The position numbers and the translations under genes are program-made. A DNA stretch of 64,000 nucleotides from Streptomyces achromogenes (lineage in GTDB: Bacteria; Actinomycetota; Actinomycetes; Streptomycetales; Streptomycetaceae). Location of the stretch: positions 7,378,001 through 7,442,000 of the forward strand of contig NZ_JAUSYH010000001.1 of NCBI RefSeq assembly GCF_030816715.1, given 5' to 3'. The notes beneath the pieces are model-generated. The model was not told the origin of the DNA, did not search any database, and was given only the letters and a program-made list of their open reading frames with translations. Each line of letters opens with the position of its first letter. The first letter of the stretch is position 1. Of the stretch, positions 41,959-50,722 are shown in pieces.

Positions 41959-42795
41959 TCAGCCGATGTCGAACGTGGCCGGGTCCGGACCGATGCGACG
42001 GTCCTCGTTCAGGGCGCTGATGGCCGCGAGGTCCTCGGAGTCCAGGCTGAAGTCGAACACGTCGATGTTCTCCTTGATCCGCGACGGCGTCACGGACTTC
42101 GGGATCACCACGTTGCCGAGCTGGAGGTGCCAGCGCAGCACCACCTGGGCGGGGGTGCGGTCGTGCTTGCGGGCGATGGCCACGACCGCCGGGACCTCGA
42201 GCAGGCCCTTGCCCTGGCCGAGCGGGGACCAGGCCTCGGTGGCGATGCCCCGTTCCGCGTGGAACGCGCGGGACGCCTGCTGCTGCAGATGCGGGTGCAG
42301 CTCGATCTGGTTGACCGCCGGCACGACCGACGTCTCGTCGATCAGCCGCTCGAGGTGCTCCGGCAGGAAGTTCGACACGCCGATCGCCTTGACGCGGCCG
42401 TCGGCGAGGAGCTTCTCGAAGGCCTTGTACGTGTCGACGTACTGGCCGCGGGCCGGCCGCGGCCAGTGGATCAGGTACAGGTCCACGTAGTCCAGGCCGA
42501 GCTTGTGCAGGGAGGCGTCGAACGCGCGCAGCGTCGCGTCGTGTCCCTGGTCGGAGTTCCAGAGCTTGGTGGTGACGAAGACGTCCTCGCGGGGTACGCC
42601 GGACGCCGCGAGGGCCTTGCCGGTGCCCTCCTCGTTGCCGTAGATCGCCGCTGTGTCGATGCTGCGGTACCCGGCCTCCAGTGCGGTCGTGACCGCCTGC
42701 TCCGCCTCGTCGTCCGGCACCTGCCAGACCCCGAAGCCCAGCTGGGGCATCTCGACGCCGTTGTTGAGGATGATCGGGGGGACCTTGCTGCTCAC
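41959..42795 (-). CDS. Aldo/keto reductase
   Basis: 278 residues, the family norm. All four catalytic positions are seen: Asp and Tyr in SIDTAAIYGNEE, Lys in VTTKLWN and His in LYLIHWPRPA. The NADPH-binding PKSVTPSRIKENI segment is near the end. It belongs to the 2,5-diketo-gluconate-reductase-like AKR group. GTG 42795 was chosen (AAGGA 10 nt upstream); an ATG at 42843 would add 16 residues that do not match the family start KVPPIILNNGVEMPQLG. Confidence 0.93.
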   Translation of the reverse strand: MSSKVPPIILNNGVEMPQLGFGVWQVPDDEAEQAVTTALEAGYRSIDTAAIYGNEEGTGKALAASGVPREDVFVTTKLWNSDQGHDATLRAFDASLHKLGLDYVDLYLIHWPRPARGQYVDTYKAFEKLLADGRVKAIGVSNFLPEHLERLIDETSVVPAVNQIELHPHLQQQASRAFHAERGIATEAWSPLGQGKGLLEVPAVVAIARKHDRTPAQVVLRWHLQLGNVVIPKSVTPSRIKENIDVFDFSLDSEDLAAISALNEDRRIGPDPATFDIG

Positions 42796-42920
42796 GAGCT
42801 CTTGATCCTTCGGTTGTCCGTCAAGGGGTACTCCCATCGTCAACGATCACGACGGTCGATGCATTCCTCCCCTCCGGTTACCCGTTCCCCGCCCGTCCAA
42901 GACCTCGGGCCCCCTCCGGC

Positions 42921-44756
42921 TCAGGAGCGGTACAGCGCCTCGACCTCGTTTGCGTAAGCGCTCTCGATCGCCTTGCGCTTCAGTTTCAGCGACGGGGTCA
43001 GCAGCCCGTGCTCCTCGCTGAAGGGCTGGCCGAGGATGCGGAAGGTGCGGATCGACTCCGCCTTCGAGACCAGCGTGTTGGCGGCCACCACCGCTCGCCG
43101 CACCTCCGCCTCCAGGTCGGCGTCGCGGACCAGCTCCGCGGGAGTCATCTGCGGCTTGCCGCGCATCTGCAGCCAGTGCTCGACGGCCTCGTGGTCGAGC
43201 GTGACCAGGGCGGCCACGAACGGCCGGTCGTTGCCCACCAGAAGGCACTGGTGGACCAGGGGGTGGTCGCGCACCCGCTCCTCCAGCAGCCCCGGCGCGA
43301 CGCTCTTGCCCCCGGAAGTGACCAGGATCTCCTTCTTGCGGCCGGTGATGGTGAGATACCCGTCCTCGTCCAGGGCCCCGAGGTCGCCGGTGGCCAGCCA
43401 GCCGTCGTGCAGTGCCTCGTCCGTGGCCTTGGGGTTGTTGAGGTACTCCTGGAAGACGTTGTCGCCGCGCAGCCAGATCTCGCCGTCGTCCGCGATGTGC
43501 ACCGTCATGCCGGGGATGGCCTGGCCGACGGTGCCGTACCGGGTGCGCCCGGGCGGGTTGGCGGTCGCCGCCGCCGTCGTCTCCGTCAGGCCGTAACCCT
43601 CGTAGATCTGCACGCCCGCGCCGGAGAAGAACAGGCCGAGCCTGCGGTCCATGGCCGAGCCGCCGGACATCGCCTGCCGCACGCGGCCGCCCATGGCCGC
43701 GCGCAGCTTGCCGTACACGAGCTTCTCGAACAGCTGGTGCTGCATGCGCAGCCCGGCCGAGGGGCCCGGTCCGGTGCCCCACGCCTTCGCCTCGACCGCC
43801 TCGGCGTACTGCACGGCCACGTCCACGGCCTTCTCGAACGGTCCCGCCCTGCCCTCCCGCTCCGCCCTGCGCCGGGCCGCGCCGAACACCTTCTCGAAGA
43901 TGTACGGCACGGCCAGGAAGAACGTCGGACGGAACGCCTGCAGGTCGGGGAGGAGCGCGGACGCGTTCAGCTGGGGCTGGTGCCCGAAGCGGACCCTGCC
44001 GCGGATCGCGGCGATCTGCACCATCCGTCCGAAGACGTGCGCCAGCGGCAGGAACAGCAGGGTCGCCGCCTCGTCGCCCTTCCTGGAGTGGAACACCGGT
44101 TCCCAGCGCTCGATGACGGTGTCCGCCTCGAACATGAAGTTGCGGTGCGAGATGACGCAGCCCTTGGGCCGGCCGGTGGTCCCCGAGGTGTAGATGATCG
44201 TCGCGGTCGAGTCGGGGGTGACCGCCTCCCGGTGCCTGTGGACCACCTCGTCCTCGATGGCCGCGCCGGCGTCGTACAGCTCCTGCACGCAGCCCGAGTC
44301 CAGCTGCCACAGCTGCCGCAGCTGCGGCAGGCGGTCGATGACGGTGGCTATCGTCATGGCGTGGTCCTCGTGCTCGACGACGGCGGCCGTGCACTCGGCG
44401 TCGTAGAGCATCCAGAAGCACTGCTCGGCGGACGAGGTGGGGTAGACCGGCACCACCTGGGCGCCGATGGTCCACAGGGCGTAGTCGAACAGGGTCCACT
44501 CGTAGCGGGTGCGTGACATGATCGCGACGCGGTCGCCGAACCGGATGCCCTGGGCGAGGAGGCCCTTGGACAGGGCGAGGACCTCGTCGCGGAACTCGGC
44601 GGAGGTGACGTCCCGCCACTCGCCGTGCTCGTCCTTGCGGCCGAGCGCGATGTAGTGCGGGTCCTCCTGGGCGTGCCGGAACACGACGTCGGCCAGACCG
44701 CCGACCGGCGGTGGCAGCGCCAACGCAGGGTTGGTGAACTCCCGCAAACTTCCCAC
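42921..44756 (-). CDS. Long-chain fatty-acyl-CoA synthetase (AMP-forming)
   Basis: 611 residues. The ATP/AMP motif TATIIYTSGTTGRPKGCVISHRNF is intact, as are the A5 region YEGYGLTETTAAATANPPG, the A7 Asp (LATGDLGALDEDGYL) and the hinge GRKKEILVTSGGKSVAPG. The length and the C-terminal Lys region (PSLKLKRKAIESAYANEVEA) are typical of FadD15-type enzymes, which activate long fatty acids for degradation or lipid synthesis. GTG start at 44756 with AGCGGG upstream. Monocistronic on the minus strand. Confidence 0.93.
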   Translation of the reverse strand: MGSLREFTNPALALPPPVGGLADVVFRHAQEDPHYIALGRKDEHGEWRDVTSAEFRDEVLALSKGLLAQGIRFGDRVAIMSRTRYEWTLFDYALWTIGAQVVPVYPTSSAEQCFWMLYDAECTAAVVEHEDHAMTIATVIDRLPQLRQLWQLDSGCVQELYDAGAAIEDEVVHRHREAVTPDSTATIIYTSGTTGRPKGCVISHRNFMFEADTVIERWEPVFHSRKGDEAATLLFLPLAHVFGRMVQIAAIRGRVRFGHQPQLNASALLPDLQAFRPTFFLAVPYIFEKVFGAARRRAEREGRAGPFEKAVDVAVQYAEAVEAKAWGTGPGPSAGLRMQHQLFEKLVYGKLRAAMGGRVRQAMSGGSAMDRRLGLFFSGAGVQIYEGYGLTETTAAATANPPGRTRYGTVGQAIPGMTVHIADDGEIWLRGDNVFQEYLNNPKATDEALHDGWLATGDLGALDEDGYLTITGRKKEILVTSGGKSVAPGLLEERVRDHPLVHQCLLVGNDRPFVAALVTLDHEAVEHWLQMRGKPQMTPAELVRDADLEAEVRRAVVAANTLVSKAESIRTFRILGQPFSEEHGLLTPSLKLKRKAIESAYANEVEALYRS

Positions 44757-45035
44757 CCCGCTTCCGCACCCCGCTTTCCCATGGCCGCACAGCGCCGTGA
44801 AAGCTACCCCACCGGGCGACAGGGCGGGAGGGGTGCCGACGGCGGGCGACGTTCCCGTCCACGCTGGTCAGGGCGGGAAAAAGGGCCCACAAGGGGAAGG
44901 GTCGGACACAAAGCTGACGGTTGAGTAAGTTTCGGTACCGTAATCTCCACCGAATCTGCCCGTACCGCTTACGCCGCCCGACCTCCGCCGGGCCCTCTCG
45001 CCGGGCCATCCCGCCCGGCCCTCCCGCCGGTCCCT

Positions 45036-45971
45036 TCACGGCGCGGCGGCCCCCCTCGGCGGCGAGCCCTCGGCGGCGGGCGGACGCGGGGCAGGTCGCG
45101 GGGCGGCGGGTCGTCGGTGCAGCCGGTCGCCGCCTGCCAGGATCGCCGCCGCCAGGGCGTCGGCGGCGCTCTCGGCCGACGTCCGCCGGCGCCCGTGCAC
45201 CAGCACGAAGTCGACCTTGCCCAGCTCGGGCAGTCCGGCCCGGTCCGGGATCCGTACCAGGCCGGGCGGGATCAGGCCCCGGGAGTGCGCCATCACGCCC
45301 AGGCCCGCCCGGGCCGCGGCGATGAGGCCGTTGAGGCTTCCGCTCGTGCACACGATCCGCCAGGACCGCCCCTGGCGCTCCAGTGCCTCCAGCGCCAGGG
45401 CGCGGGTGATGCCCGGCGGCGGGAACACGATCAGCGGGACCGGCCGCCCGGCGTCCAGGCGCAGCCGTTCCGCGCCGATCCAGACCAGCTCGTCGTGCCA
45501 CACCGGCTCGCCGCGCGGATCCTCGGGGCGCCGCTTGGCCAGTACCAGGTCCAGCTTTCCCGCGGCGAGCTGCTCGTGCAGGGTGCCCGACAGCTCCACC
45601 GTCAGCTCCAGGTCGACCTCGGGGTGATCGGAGCGGAAACTTTCCAGGATTTCCGGCAACCGGGTCAGCACGAAGTCCTCGGAGGCGCCGAAGCGCAGGC
45701 GACCGCGCAGCCGCGTGCCGGTGAAGAACGCGGCGGCCTGCTCGTGGACGTCCAGGAGCCGGTGTGCGAACCCGAGCATGGCCTCGCCGTCCTCGGTCAG
45801 CTCCACCGAGTGCGTGTCCCGGGTGAACAGGGCGCGTCCGGTCGCCTCCTCCAGCCGCCGCACGTGCTGACTGACGGTGGACTGGCGCAGCCCGAGCCGC
45901 CGCGCCGCCTGCGTGAAACTGAGCGTCTGGGCCACGGCGAGGAAGGTGCGCAGATGGGTGGGCTCATACAC
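45036..45971 (-). CDS. LysR-family transcriptional regulator
   Basis: 311 residues from GTG 45971. The N-terminal winged helix reads LRTFLAVAQTLSFTQAARRL with LGLRQSTVSQHVRRLEEATG. The effector domain follows (RGRLRFGASEDFVLTRLPEI, then PEVDLELTVELSGTLHEQL). The C-terminus is Pro/Ala-rich and unusually long. An ATG at 45995 is in frame, but it lies inside a 21-bp palindrome that looks like the operator, so I prefer the later start with AGGGTGG upstream. Divergent from the transporter at 46202, its probable target. Confidence 0.9.
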   Translation of the reverse strand: MYEPTHLRTFLAVAQTLSFTQAARRLGLRQSTVSQHVRRLEEATGRALFTRDTHSVELTEDGEAMLGFAHRLLDVHEQAAAFFTGTRLRGRLRFGASEDFVLTRLPEILESFRSDHPEVDLELTVELSGTLHEQLAAGKLDLVLAKRRPEDPRGEPVWHDELVWIGAERLRLDAGRPVPLIVFPPPGITRALALEALERQGRSWRIVCTSGSLNGLIAAARAGLGVMAHSRGLIPPGLVRIPDRAGLPELGKVDFVLVHGRRRTSAESAADALAAAILAGGDRLHRRPAAPRPAPRPPAAEGSPPRGAAAP

Positions 45972-45990
45972 ATGCGCCACCCTAGTACCG

Positions 45991-46011
45991 GTCATCGTGA
46001 TCCGTGATGAC
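45991..46011. promoter_or_regulatory. LysR-type operator candidate
   Basis: GTCATC-N9-GATGAC dyad with T and A spaced as in LysR boxes (T-N11-A). It lies between the LysR gene and the divergent transporter, overlapping the earliest possible LysR start codon. Confidence 0.55.
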
Positions 46012-46201
46012 AGTGAGAGCGGTGTACGGGATTCCCGATCACGGGCCCGAGGGGGACGATGGACCCGATGGTGAGAGGCCTTCCGGTCCTCGGTCCTGCC
46101 CGCCCGGAGCGACGGACCTCAGGTGCGTGCCGGCGGTCCGCGTGCAACGGGTCGTAAGCCTTTCCGGAACAAGCACTCCTTCGAACAGCACGTGGAGCAC
46201 C

Positions 46202-47218
46202 GTGAAACGCCTGCAGTGGCCGAGCCGGATGCCGGTCGACCCCTACATCCTGCTGTTGCTCGCGACCGTCGGGTTCGCCGCGCTGTTTCCGGCGCACGGC
46301 ACCGCCGCCGATGTGGCCTCCGGCGCCTCGACCGCGGCCATCGCCTTCCTCTTCTTCCTGTACGGCGCCCGCCTGTCCACCCGCGAGGCGCTGGACGGGC
46401 TGAAGCACTGGCGACTGCACGTGACGGTGCTGGCCTGCACGTTCGTGGTCTTCCCGCTGCTCGGCCTGGCCGCCCGCGGCCTCGTCCCGGTCTTCCTCAC
46501 CCACCCGCTCTACCAGGGGCTGCTGTTCCTCACCCTCGTGCCGTCGACCGTCCAGTCGTCGATCGCCTTCACCTCGATCGCCCGCGGCAACGTGCCCGCG
46601 GCGATCTGCGCGGGCTCCTTCTCCTCCCTGGTCGGCATCGTCGTCACCCCGCTGCTGGCGGCGGTCCTGCTCGGCAGCGGCGGCGGTGGCTTCTCCACGG
46701 ACTCGCTCGTCGAGATCGTGCTGCAACTGCTCGTGCCGTTCCTCGCGGGGCAGGTGCTGCGCCGCTGGATCGGCGGTTTCGTCACGCGGCACAAGAAGGT
46801 GCTCGCGCTCGTCGACCGCGGTTCGATCCTCCTCGTCGTCTACACCGCCTTCAGCGAGGGCATGGTCCAGGGCATCTGGCACCAGGTGAGCGCGGTGCGG
46901 CTGGGCGGACTCCTCGCGGTCGAGGCCGTGCTGCTCGCGGTGATGCTCACCCTGACCTGGTACGGCGGCAGGGCGCTGCGGTTCGGCCGTGCGGACCGGA
47001 TCGCCCTGCAGTTCGCCGGCTCCAAGAAGTCCCTCGCCTCCGGACTGCCCATGGCGAGCGTCCTGTTCGGCGCGCACGCCTCCCTCGCGGTGCTGCCGCT
47101 GATGCTCTTCCACCAGACGCAGCTCATGGTGTGCGCGGTCATCGCCAAGCGCCGGGCCCGCGATCCGCTGGAGCCGCCGCACGAACGCACCGGCGGGCGG
47201 ACACCGTCGACGGCGTGA
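46202..47218 (+). CDS. Bile acid:sodium symporter family (YchT/ASBT-like, DUF4137-type) transporter
   Basis: 338 residues with about ten hydrophobic spans. Family marks are the crossover segment LTLVPSTVQSSIAFTSIARG and the second, AGSKKSLASGLPMASVLF, with NVPAAICAGSFSSLVGI between. These resemble the SBF/ASBT fold, which in this subgroup (YfeH-like) exports or imports unknown organic anions. The GTG start at 46202 is preceded by GGAG. It is divergent from a LysR regulator. The C-terminal tail is polar (ARDPLEPPHERTGGR). Confidence 0.88.
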   Translation: MKRLQWPSRMPVDPYILLLLATVGFAALFPAHGTAADVASGASTAAIAFLFFLYGARLSTREALDGLKHWRLHVTVLACTFVVFPLLGLAARGLVPVFLTHPLYQGLLFLTLVPSTVQSSIAFTSIARGNVPAAICAGSFSSLVGIVVTPLLAAVLLGSGGGGFSTDSLVEIVLQLLVPFLAGQVLRRWIGGFVTRHKKVLALVDRGSILLVVYTAFSEGMVQGIWHQVSAVRLGGLLAVEAVLLAVMLTLTWYGGRALRFGRADRIALQFAGSKKSLASGLPMASVLFGAHASLAVLPLMLFHQTQLMVCAVIAKRRARDPLEPPHERTGGRTPSTA

Positions 47219-47336
47219 GCCGGCCGCCGGGGGAGGGGAGAAGGCGGGGTTGCGACTCCTGGCCCGTGAAGCAGTTCACGCGCCTGTTGATCCTGGATCT
47301 CCGGCACGGAGGGCTGACGGGGGATAACGTTCCGTC

Positions 47337-47864
47337 ATGACCGTCCCCCTCGCGCTCGAACCCGCGCGCACCGCACTGATCCTCGTCGACCTGATGGACC
47401 GCATCGTCGCCCTCCCCCTCGCGCCCCGTAAGGGCACGGAAGTGCTGCTGGCGGCACAGGAGTTGGCGGAATCCTTCCGCTCGGCGGGAGCCCTCGTCGT
47501 GCTCGTCCGCGTCGAGCGTCCGGGGGTCGCCGAGCAGCCGTCCGGCAGCCAACTGGTCCAGGGGCTGTCGCGGGAGGGCGACGTGGAGATCGTCAAACGG
47601 ACGGTCGGGGCCTTCCAGGGGACCGGCCTGGACGGCCGGCTCCGTGAACGGGACGTCACCACCTGCGTGTTCGCGGGCATCGCGACCAATCTCGGCGTCG
47701 AGTCCACCGCCCGCGCCGCCGGCGACCTCGGATACGAGCTGGTCTTCGTCGAGGACGCGATGGCCGCCCTCACCGGGCCCGAACACGAGGCTTCCGTGAA
47801 GCTCGATTTCCCCCGGCTCGGCACCGTGGTCCGCACGGCCGACGTGCGCTTCACGCGCGGCTGA
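47337..47864 (+). CDS. Isochorismatase-fold protein with catalytic Cys replaced
   Basis: 175 residues. The catalytic Asp (LILVDLMDRIV) and Lys (EIVKRTVGAFQGTGLD) are present. The third triad position, a Cys in the GxxTxxCVexT motif, is Gly here (FAGIATNLGVESTARAAGDL). The rest of the cis-peptide loop is normal. Without the Cys the classical nicotinamidase/N-carbamoyl hydrolase mechanism is not available. The protein may hydrolyse an enol ether like true isochorismatases or be non-catalytic. ATG 47337, convergent with fdhD. Confidence 0.85.
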   Translation: MTVPLALEPARTALILVDLMDRIVALPLAPRKGTEVLLAAQELAESFRSAGALVVLVRVERPGVAEQPSGSQLVQGLSREGDVEIVKRTVGAFQGTGLDGRLRERDVTTCVFAGIATNLGVESTARAAGDLGYELVFVEDAMAALTGPEHEASVKLDFPRLGTVVRTADVRFTRG

Positions 47865-47902
47865 GACAAAAAGGGCCGTGCCGCCGTGCCGCGAGGGCCG
47901 GG

Positions 47903-48751
47903 TCAGCTCCGGGTGGCCGCGGCACTTAGGGCTATGCGGTCCTCACCCGCGTACACGTTCATGGAGCTGCCCCGCAGGAAGCCCACCAGGGTCAGTCCGG
48001 TCTCCGCGGCCAGGTCCACCGCCAGCGAGGAGGGCGCGGAGACCGCGGCGAGCACCGGGATGCCCGCCATCACGGCCTTCTGCGCCAGCTCGAACGAGGC
48101 CCGGGCCGAGACCAGCAGGATCGCCCGCGACAGGGGCAGGTCCCCGTTCTGCAGAGCGCGGCCGACCAGTTTGTCCACCGCGTTGTGCCGGCCCACGTCC
48201 TCCCGGACGTCGAGCAGTTCGCCGTCCTCGGAGAACAGGGCCGCCCCGTGGAGCCCTCCGGTCCGGTCGAACACCCGCTGGGCCGCGCGCAGCCGGTCGG
48301 GCAGGACGGCGAGCAGTCCGGGCTCGATCCGGAGCCGGGGAGCGTCGGCGACGGGCCAGCGGGTCGTCGTGCGGACCGCGTCCAGACTGGCCTTGCCGCA
48401 CAGGCCGCAGGAGGAGGTGGTGTAGACGTTGCGCTCGAGGGTGAGGTCGGGGATCGCCACGCCGGGCGCGGTGCGCACGTCCACCACGTTGTAGGTGTTG
48501 CTCCCGTCGGCTGTGGCGCCCGCGCAGTAGACGATGTTCTGGAGGTCGTCCCGCTCGGCCAGCACGCCCTCGCTGACCAGGAAACCGGCGGCCAGCGCGA
48601 AGTCGTCACCGGGCGTGCGCATCGTGATCGCCAGCGGTTTGCCGTTGAGCCGGATCTCCAGTGGCTCCTCGGCGACCAGGGTGTCCGGGCGGGTGGAGAC
48701 CACGCCGTCCCTGATGCGGACCACCTTGCGTCGTTCGGTGACTCGTCCCAT
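47903..48751 (-). CDS. fdhD: Formate dehydrogenase accessory sulfurtransferase FdhD
   Basis: 282 residues. The sulfur-relay motif SSCGLCGKASLDAV with two Cys is intact, as are GDDFALAAGFLVSEGV, DVGRHNAVDKLVG and SARASFELAQKAVMAGIPVL. FdhD passes sulfur from IscS to the bis-MGD molybdenum cofactor, which formate dehydrogenases need. Here it stands 7 nt downstream of the decayed C-terminus of a formate-dehydrogenase partner gene and divergent from an OFA-family transporter. A working formate dehydrogenase, if any, must be encoded outside this window. Confidence 0.95.
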   Translation of the reverse strand: MGRVTERRKVVRIRDGVVSTRPDTLVAEEPLEIRLNGKPLAITMRTPGDDFALAAGFLVSEGVLAERDDLQNIVYCAGATADGSNTYNVVDVRTAPGVAIPDLTLERNVYTTSSCGLCGKASLDAVRTTTRWPVADAPRLRIEPGLLAVLPDRLRAAQRVFDRTGGLHGAALFSEDGELLDVREDVGRHNAVDKLVGRALQNGDLPLSRAILLVSARASFELAQKAVMAGIPVLAAVSAPSSLAVDLAAETGLTLVGFLRGSSMNVYAGEDRIALSAAATRS

Positions 48752-48758
48752 GTCGTGA

Positions 48759-48962
48759 TCAGCCCCGGTTCTGTACGTGCTGGTAGCCGAAGCGGCCCTG
48801 GATGCAGAGGTTGCCGTGGGTCACCGGGTTGTCGGGCGGTGACGTGACCTTCAACGATCTCATTGTCCTGCACAGAAAGCGTGCGACCCCGGTCCACCCC
48901 GCAGCAGGCGCACACGGCCGTGGTCCGCGCCCGTGCCGCCTCGTCCCGGTTCCCCGCCCGCC
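48759..48962 (-). pseudogene. Remnant C-terminus of a formate-dehydrogenase-linked iron-sulfur protein
   Basis: On the minus strand, one frame reads DEAARARTTAVCACCGV, then TLSVQDNEIV. After a single extra base near 48858 the next frame reads KVTSPPDNPVTHGNLC and GRFGYQHVQNRG, then a stop 7 nt before fdhD. This is the conserved end of the 2Fe-2S/4Fe-4S (NuoG-like) protein that in Streptomyces precedes fdhD. Everything N-terminal is gone and one Cys of the CxxCGVxC motif is lost. It shows that a formate-dehydrogenase operon decayed here. Confidence 0.75.
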
Positions 48963-49102
48963 CACCGGTCGTACTCCGGCCTGAACGGCGGAACCCCGGT
49001 CGGACGGTCCGACCGTTCGGCGCATCCCGCCTACCGCTCACCGCACACGCTCCACGCTTCCCCTTCTCAGCGTCAGAAACGGGTTTCTACCGTTCAGGTT
49101 TC

Positions 49103-50437
49103 ATGAGTCCCCCCATCGCGCCGCCCGGCTGGAGCCGTTGGCTCGTCCCCCCGGCCGCCCTCTCGGTCCACCTCTCCATCGGCCAGGCCTACGCCTGGTC
49201 CGTGTTCAAACCGCCGCTGGAGTCCGCGCTCGGCCTCAGCGGCACACAGAGCGCGCTTCCGTTCCAGCTCGCCATCGTGATGCTCGGCCTGTCCGCGGCC
49301 TTCGGCGGCACCCTGGTGGAGCGAAACGGGCCGCGCTGGGCGATGACCGTCGCCCTGGTCTGCTTCTCGTCCGGGTTCCTGATCTCCGCCCTCGGCGCCG
49401 CCGTCGAGCAGTACTGGCTGATCGTCCTCGGCTACGGCTTCGTCGGCGGAATCGGGCTGGGAATCGGTTACATCTCGCCCGTCTCCACTCTGATCAAGTG
49501 GTTCCCGGACCGCCCCGGCATGGCCACCGGAATCGCCATCATGGGCTTCGGCGGCGGCGCGCTCATCGCCTCCCCCTGGTCGGCGCAGATGCTCCAGTCG
49601 TTCGGCTCCGACAGCTCGGGCATCGCCCTCGCCTTCCTCGTGCACGCTCTCTCCTACGCGGTCTTCATGACGCTGGGCGTCCTGCTGGTGCGGGTGCCGC
49701 GCGGTGAGCGTCCGGTCGCCGGTGCGCCGACCGCCGTCGAGGGCGTGCAGGTCTCGGCGCGCAGCGCGGTGCGCACCCCGCAGTTCTGGTGTCTGTGGAT
49801 CGTGCTCTGCATGAACGTGACCGCCGGCATAGGCATCCTCGAGAAGGCCGCGCCCATGATCACGGACTTCTTCGCCGACACCTCCACCCCGGTCTCGGCC
49901 TCCGCGGCGGCCGGGTTCGTCGCCCTGCTGTCCGCGGCCAACATGGCCGGCCGGATCGGCTGGTCGTCGACCTCCGACCTGGTCGGGCGCAAGAACGTCT
50001 ACCGTCTGTACCTGGGCGCCGGCGCCCTGATGTACGCCCTCATCGCCCTGATCGGCGACTCGTCGAAACCGCTGTTCGTCCTGTGCGCGCTGGTGATCCT
50101 CTCCTTCTACGGAGGGGGCTTCGCGACCATTCCCGCCTACCTCAAGGACCTGTTCGGGGCCTATCAGGTGGGCGCGATCCACGGCCGGCTGCTCACCGCG
50201 TGGTCGACGGCCGGCGTGCTGGGCCCGCTGATCGTCAACTGGATCGCCGACCGCCAGGAGGAGGCCGGCGAGGACGGCTCGTCGCTGTACACCCTGTCCC
50301 TGTTCATCATGATCGGGCTGCTGGCCATCGGCTTCGTCGCCAACGAGCTCGTCCGGCCCGTCCACGTCCGCCACCATGTACCCGCCCAGAGGAAGGCAGC
50401 CGATGCCGAACGACAGCAGCCCGAGTCCGCGGCCTGA
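49103..50437 (+). CDS. OFA-family MFS transporter (oxalate/formate antiporter type)
   Basis: 444 residues, 12 membrane spans. OFA hallmarks include the N-terminal SVHLSIGQAYAWSVFKPPLE, the first-half loop GTLVERNGPRWAMTVALVCF, GIGYISPVSTLIKWFPDRPG and the second-half AGRIGWSSTSDLVGRKNVY. OxlT-like proteins exchange oxalate and formate; many actinobacterial members are of unknown substrate. The start at ATG 49103 gives the family N-terminus. It overlaps by 35 nt a tiny membrane protein known as the small subunit. Its position opposite fdhD hints at formate or oxalate. Confidence 0.9.
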   Translation: MSPPIAPPGWSRWLVPPAALSVHLSIGQAYAWSVFKPPLESALGLSGTQSALPFQLAIVMLGLSAAFGGTLVERNGPRWAMTVALVCFSSGFLISALGAAVEQYWLIVLGYGFVGGIGLGIGYISPVSTLIKWFPDRPGMATGIAIMGFGGGALIASPWSAQMLQSFGSDSSGIALAFLVHALSYAVFMTLGVLLVRVPRGERPVAGAPTAVEGVQVSARSAVRTPQFWCLWIVLCMNVTAGIGILEKAAPMITDFFADTSTPVSASAAAGFVALLSAANMAGRIGWSSTSDLVGRKNVYRLYLGAGALMYALIALIGDSSKPLFVLCALVILSFYGGGFATIPAYLKDLFGAYQVGAIHGRLLTAWSTAGVLGPLIVNWIADRQEEAGEDGSSLYTLSLFIMIGLLAIGFVANELVRPVHVRHHVPAQRKAADAERQQPESAA

Positions 50438-50540
50438 CCGGCGGCCGTTGACCGCCTTCGCCTGGCTGTGGGTGGGGGCGCCGCTCGTCTACGGGCTGTA
50501 CGAGCTCGTGCAGAAGGCCACGCAGCTCTTCACCGGGTAG
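50403..50540 (+). CDS. MFS transporter small subunit (45 residues)
   Basis: MPNDSSPSPRPDRRPLTAFA followed by WLWVGAPLVYGLYELVQKA and TQLFTG. One membrane helix with the WxWVGxPLxYGxYE pattern matches the small subunit that accompanies OFA-type transporters in actinobacteria. It starts inside the 3' end of the transporter gene with AGAGGAAGG as ribosome site. Being only 45 codons, it is easily missed. Confidence 0.85.
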   Translation: MPNDSSPSPRPDRRPLTAFAWLWVGAPLVYGLYELVQKATQLFTG

Positions 50541-50722
50541 CGGTGAACCGCGGGGCGCGTGTTCGGCGGGCAGGTGTTCGACAGGTGATCGGGCGTCCGA
50601 GAGCTATGGGGAAGCCGACAACCGGGAATCCGGATTCCTGTCGCTTCACGCGCCCTCGTACCGGTGAGTCACTGATCAGACTGGTGGATCCCGCAACCCA
50701 CGGCAACGAGGGGACCCCCCGA

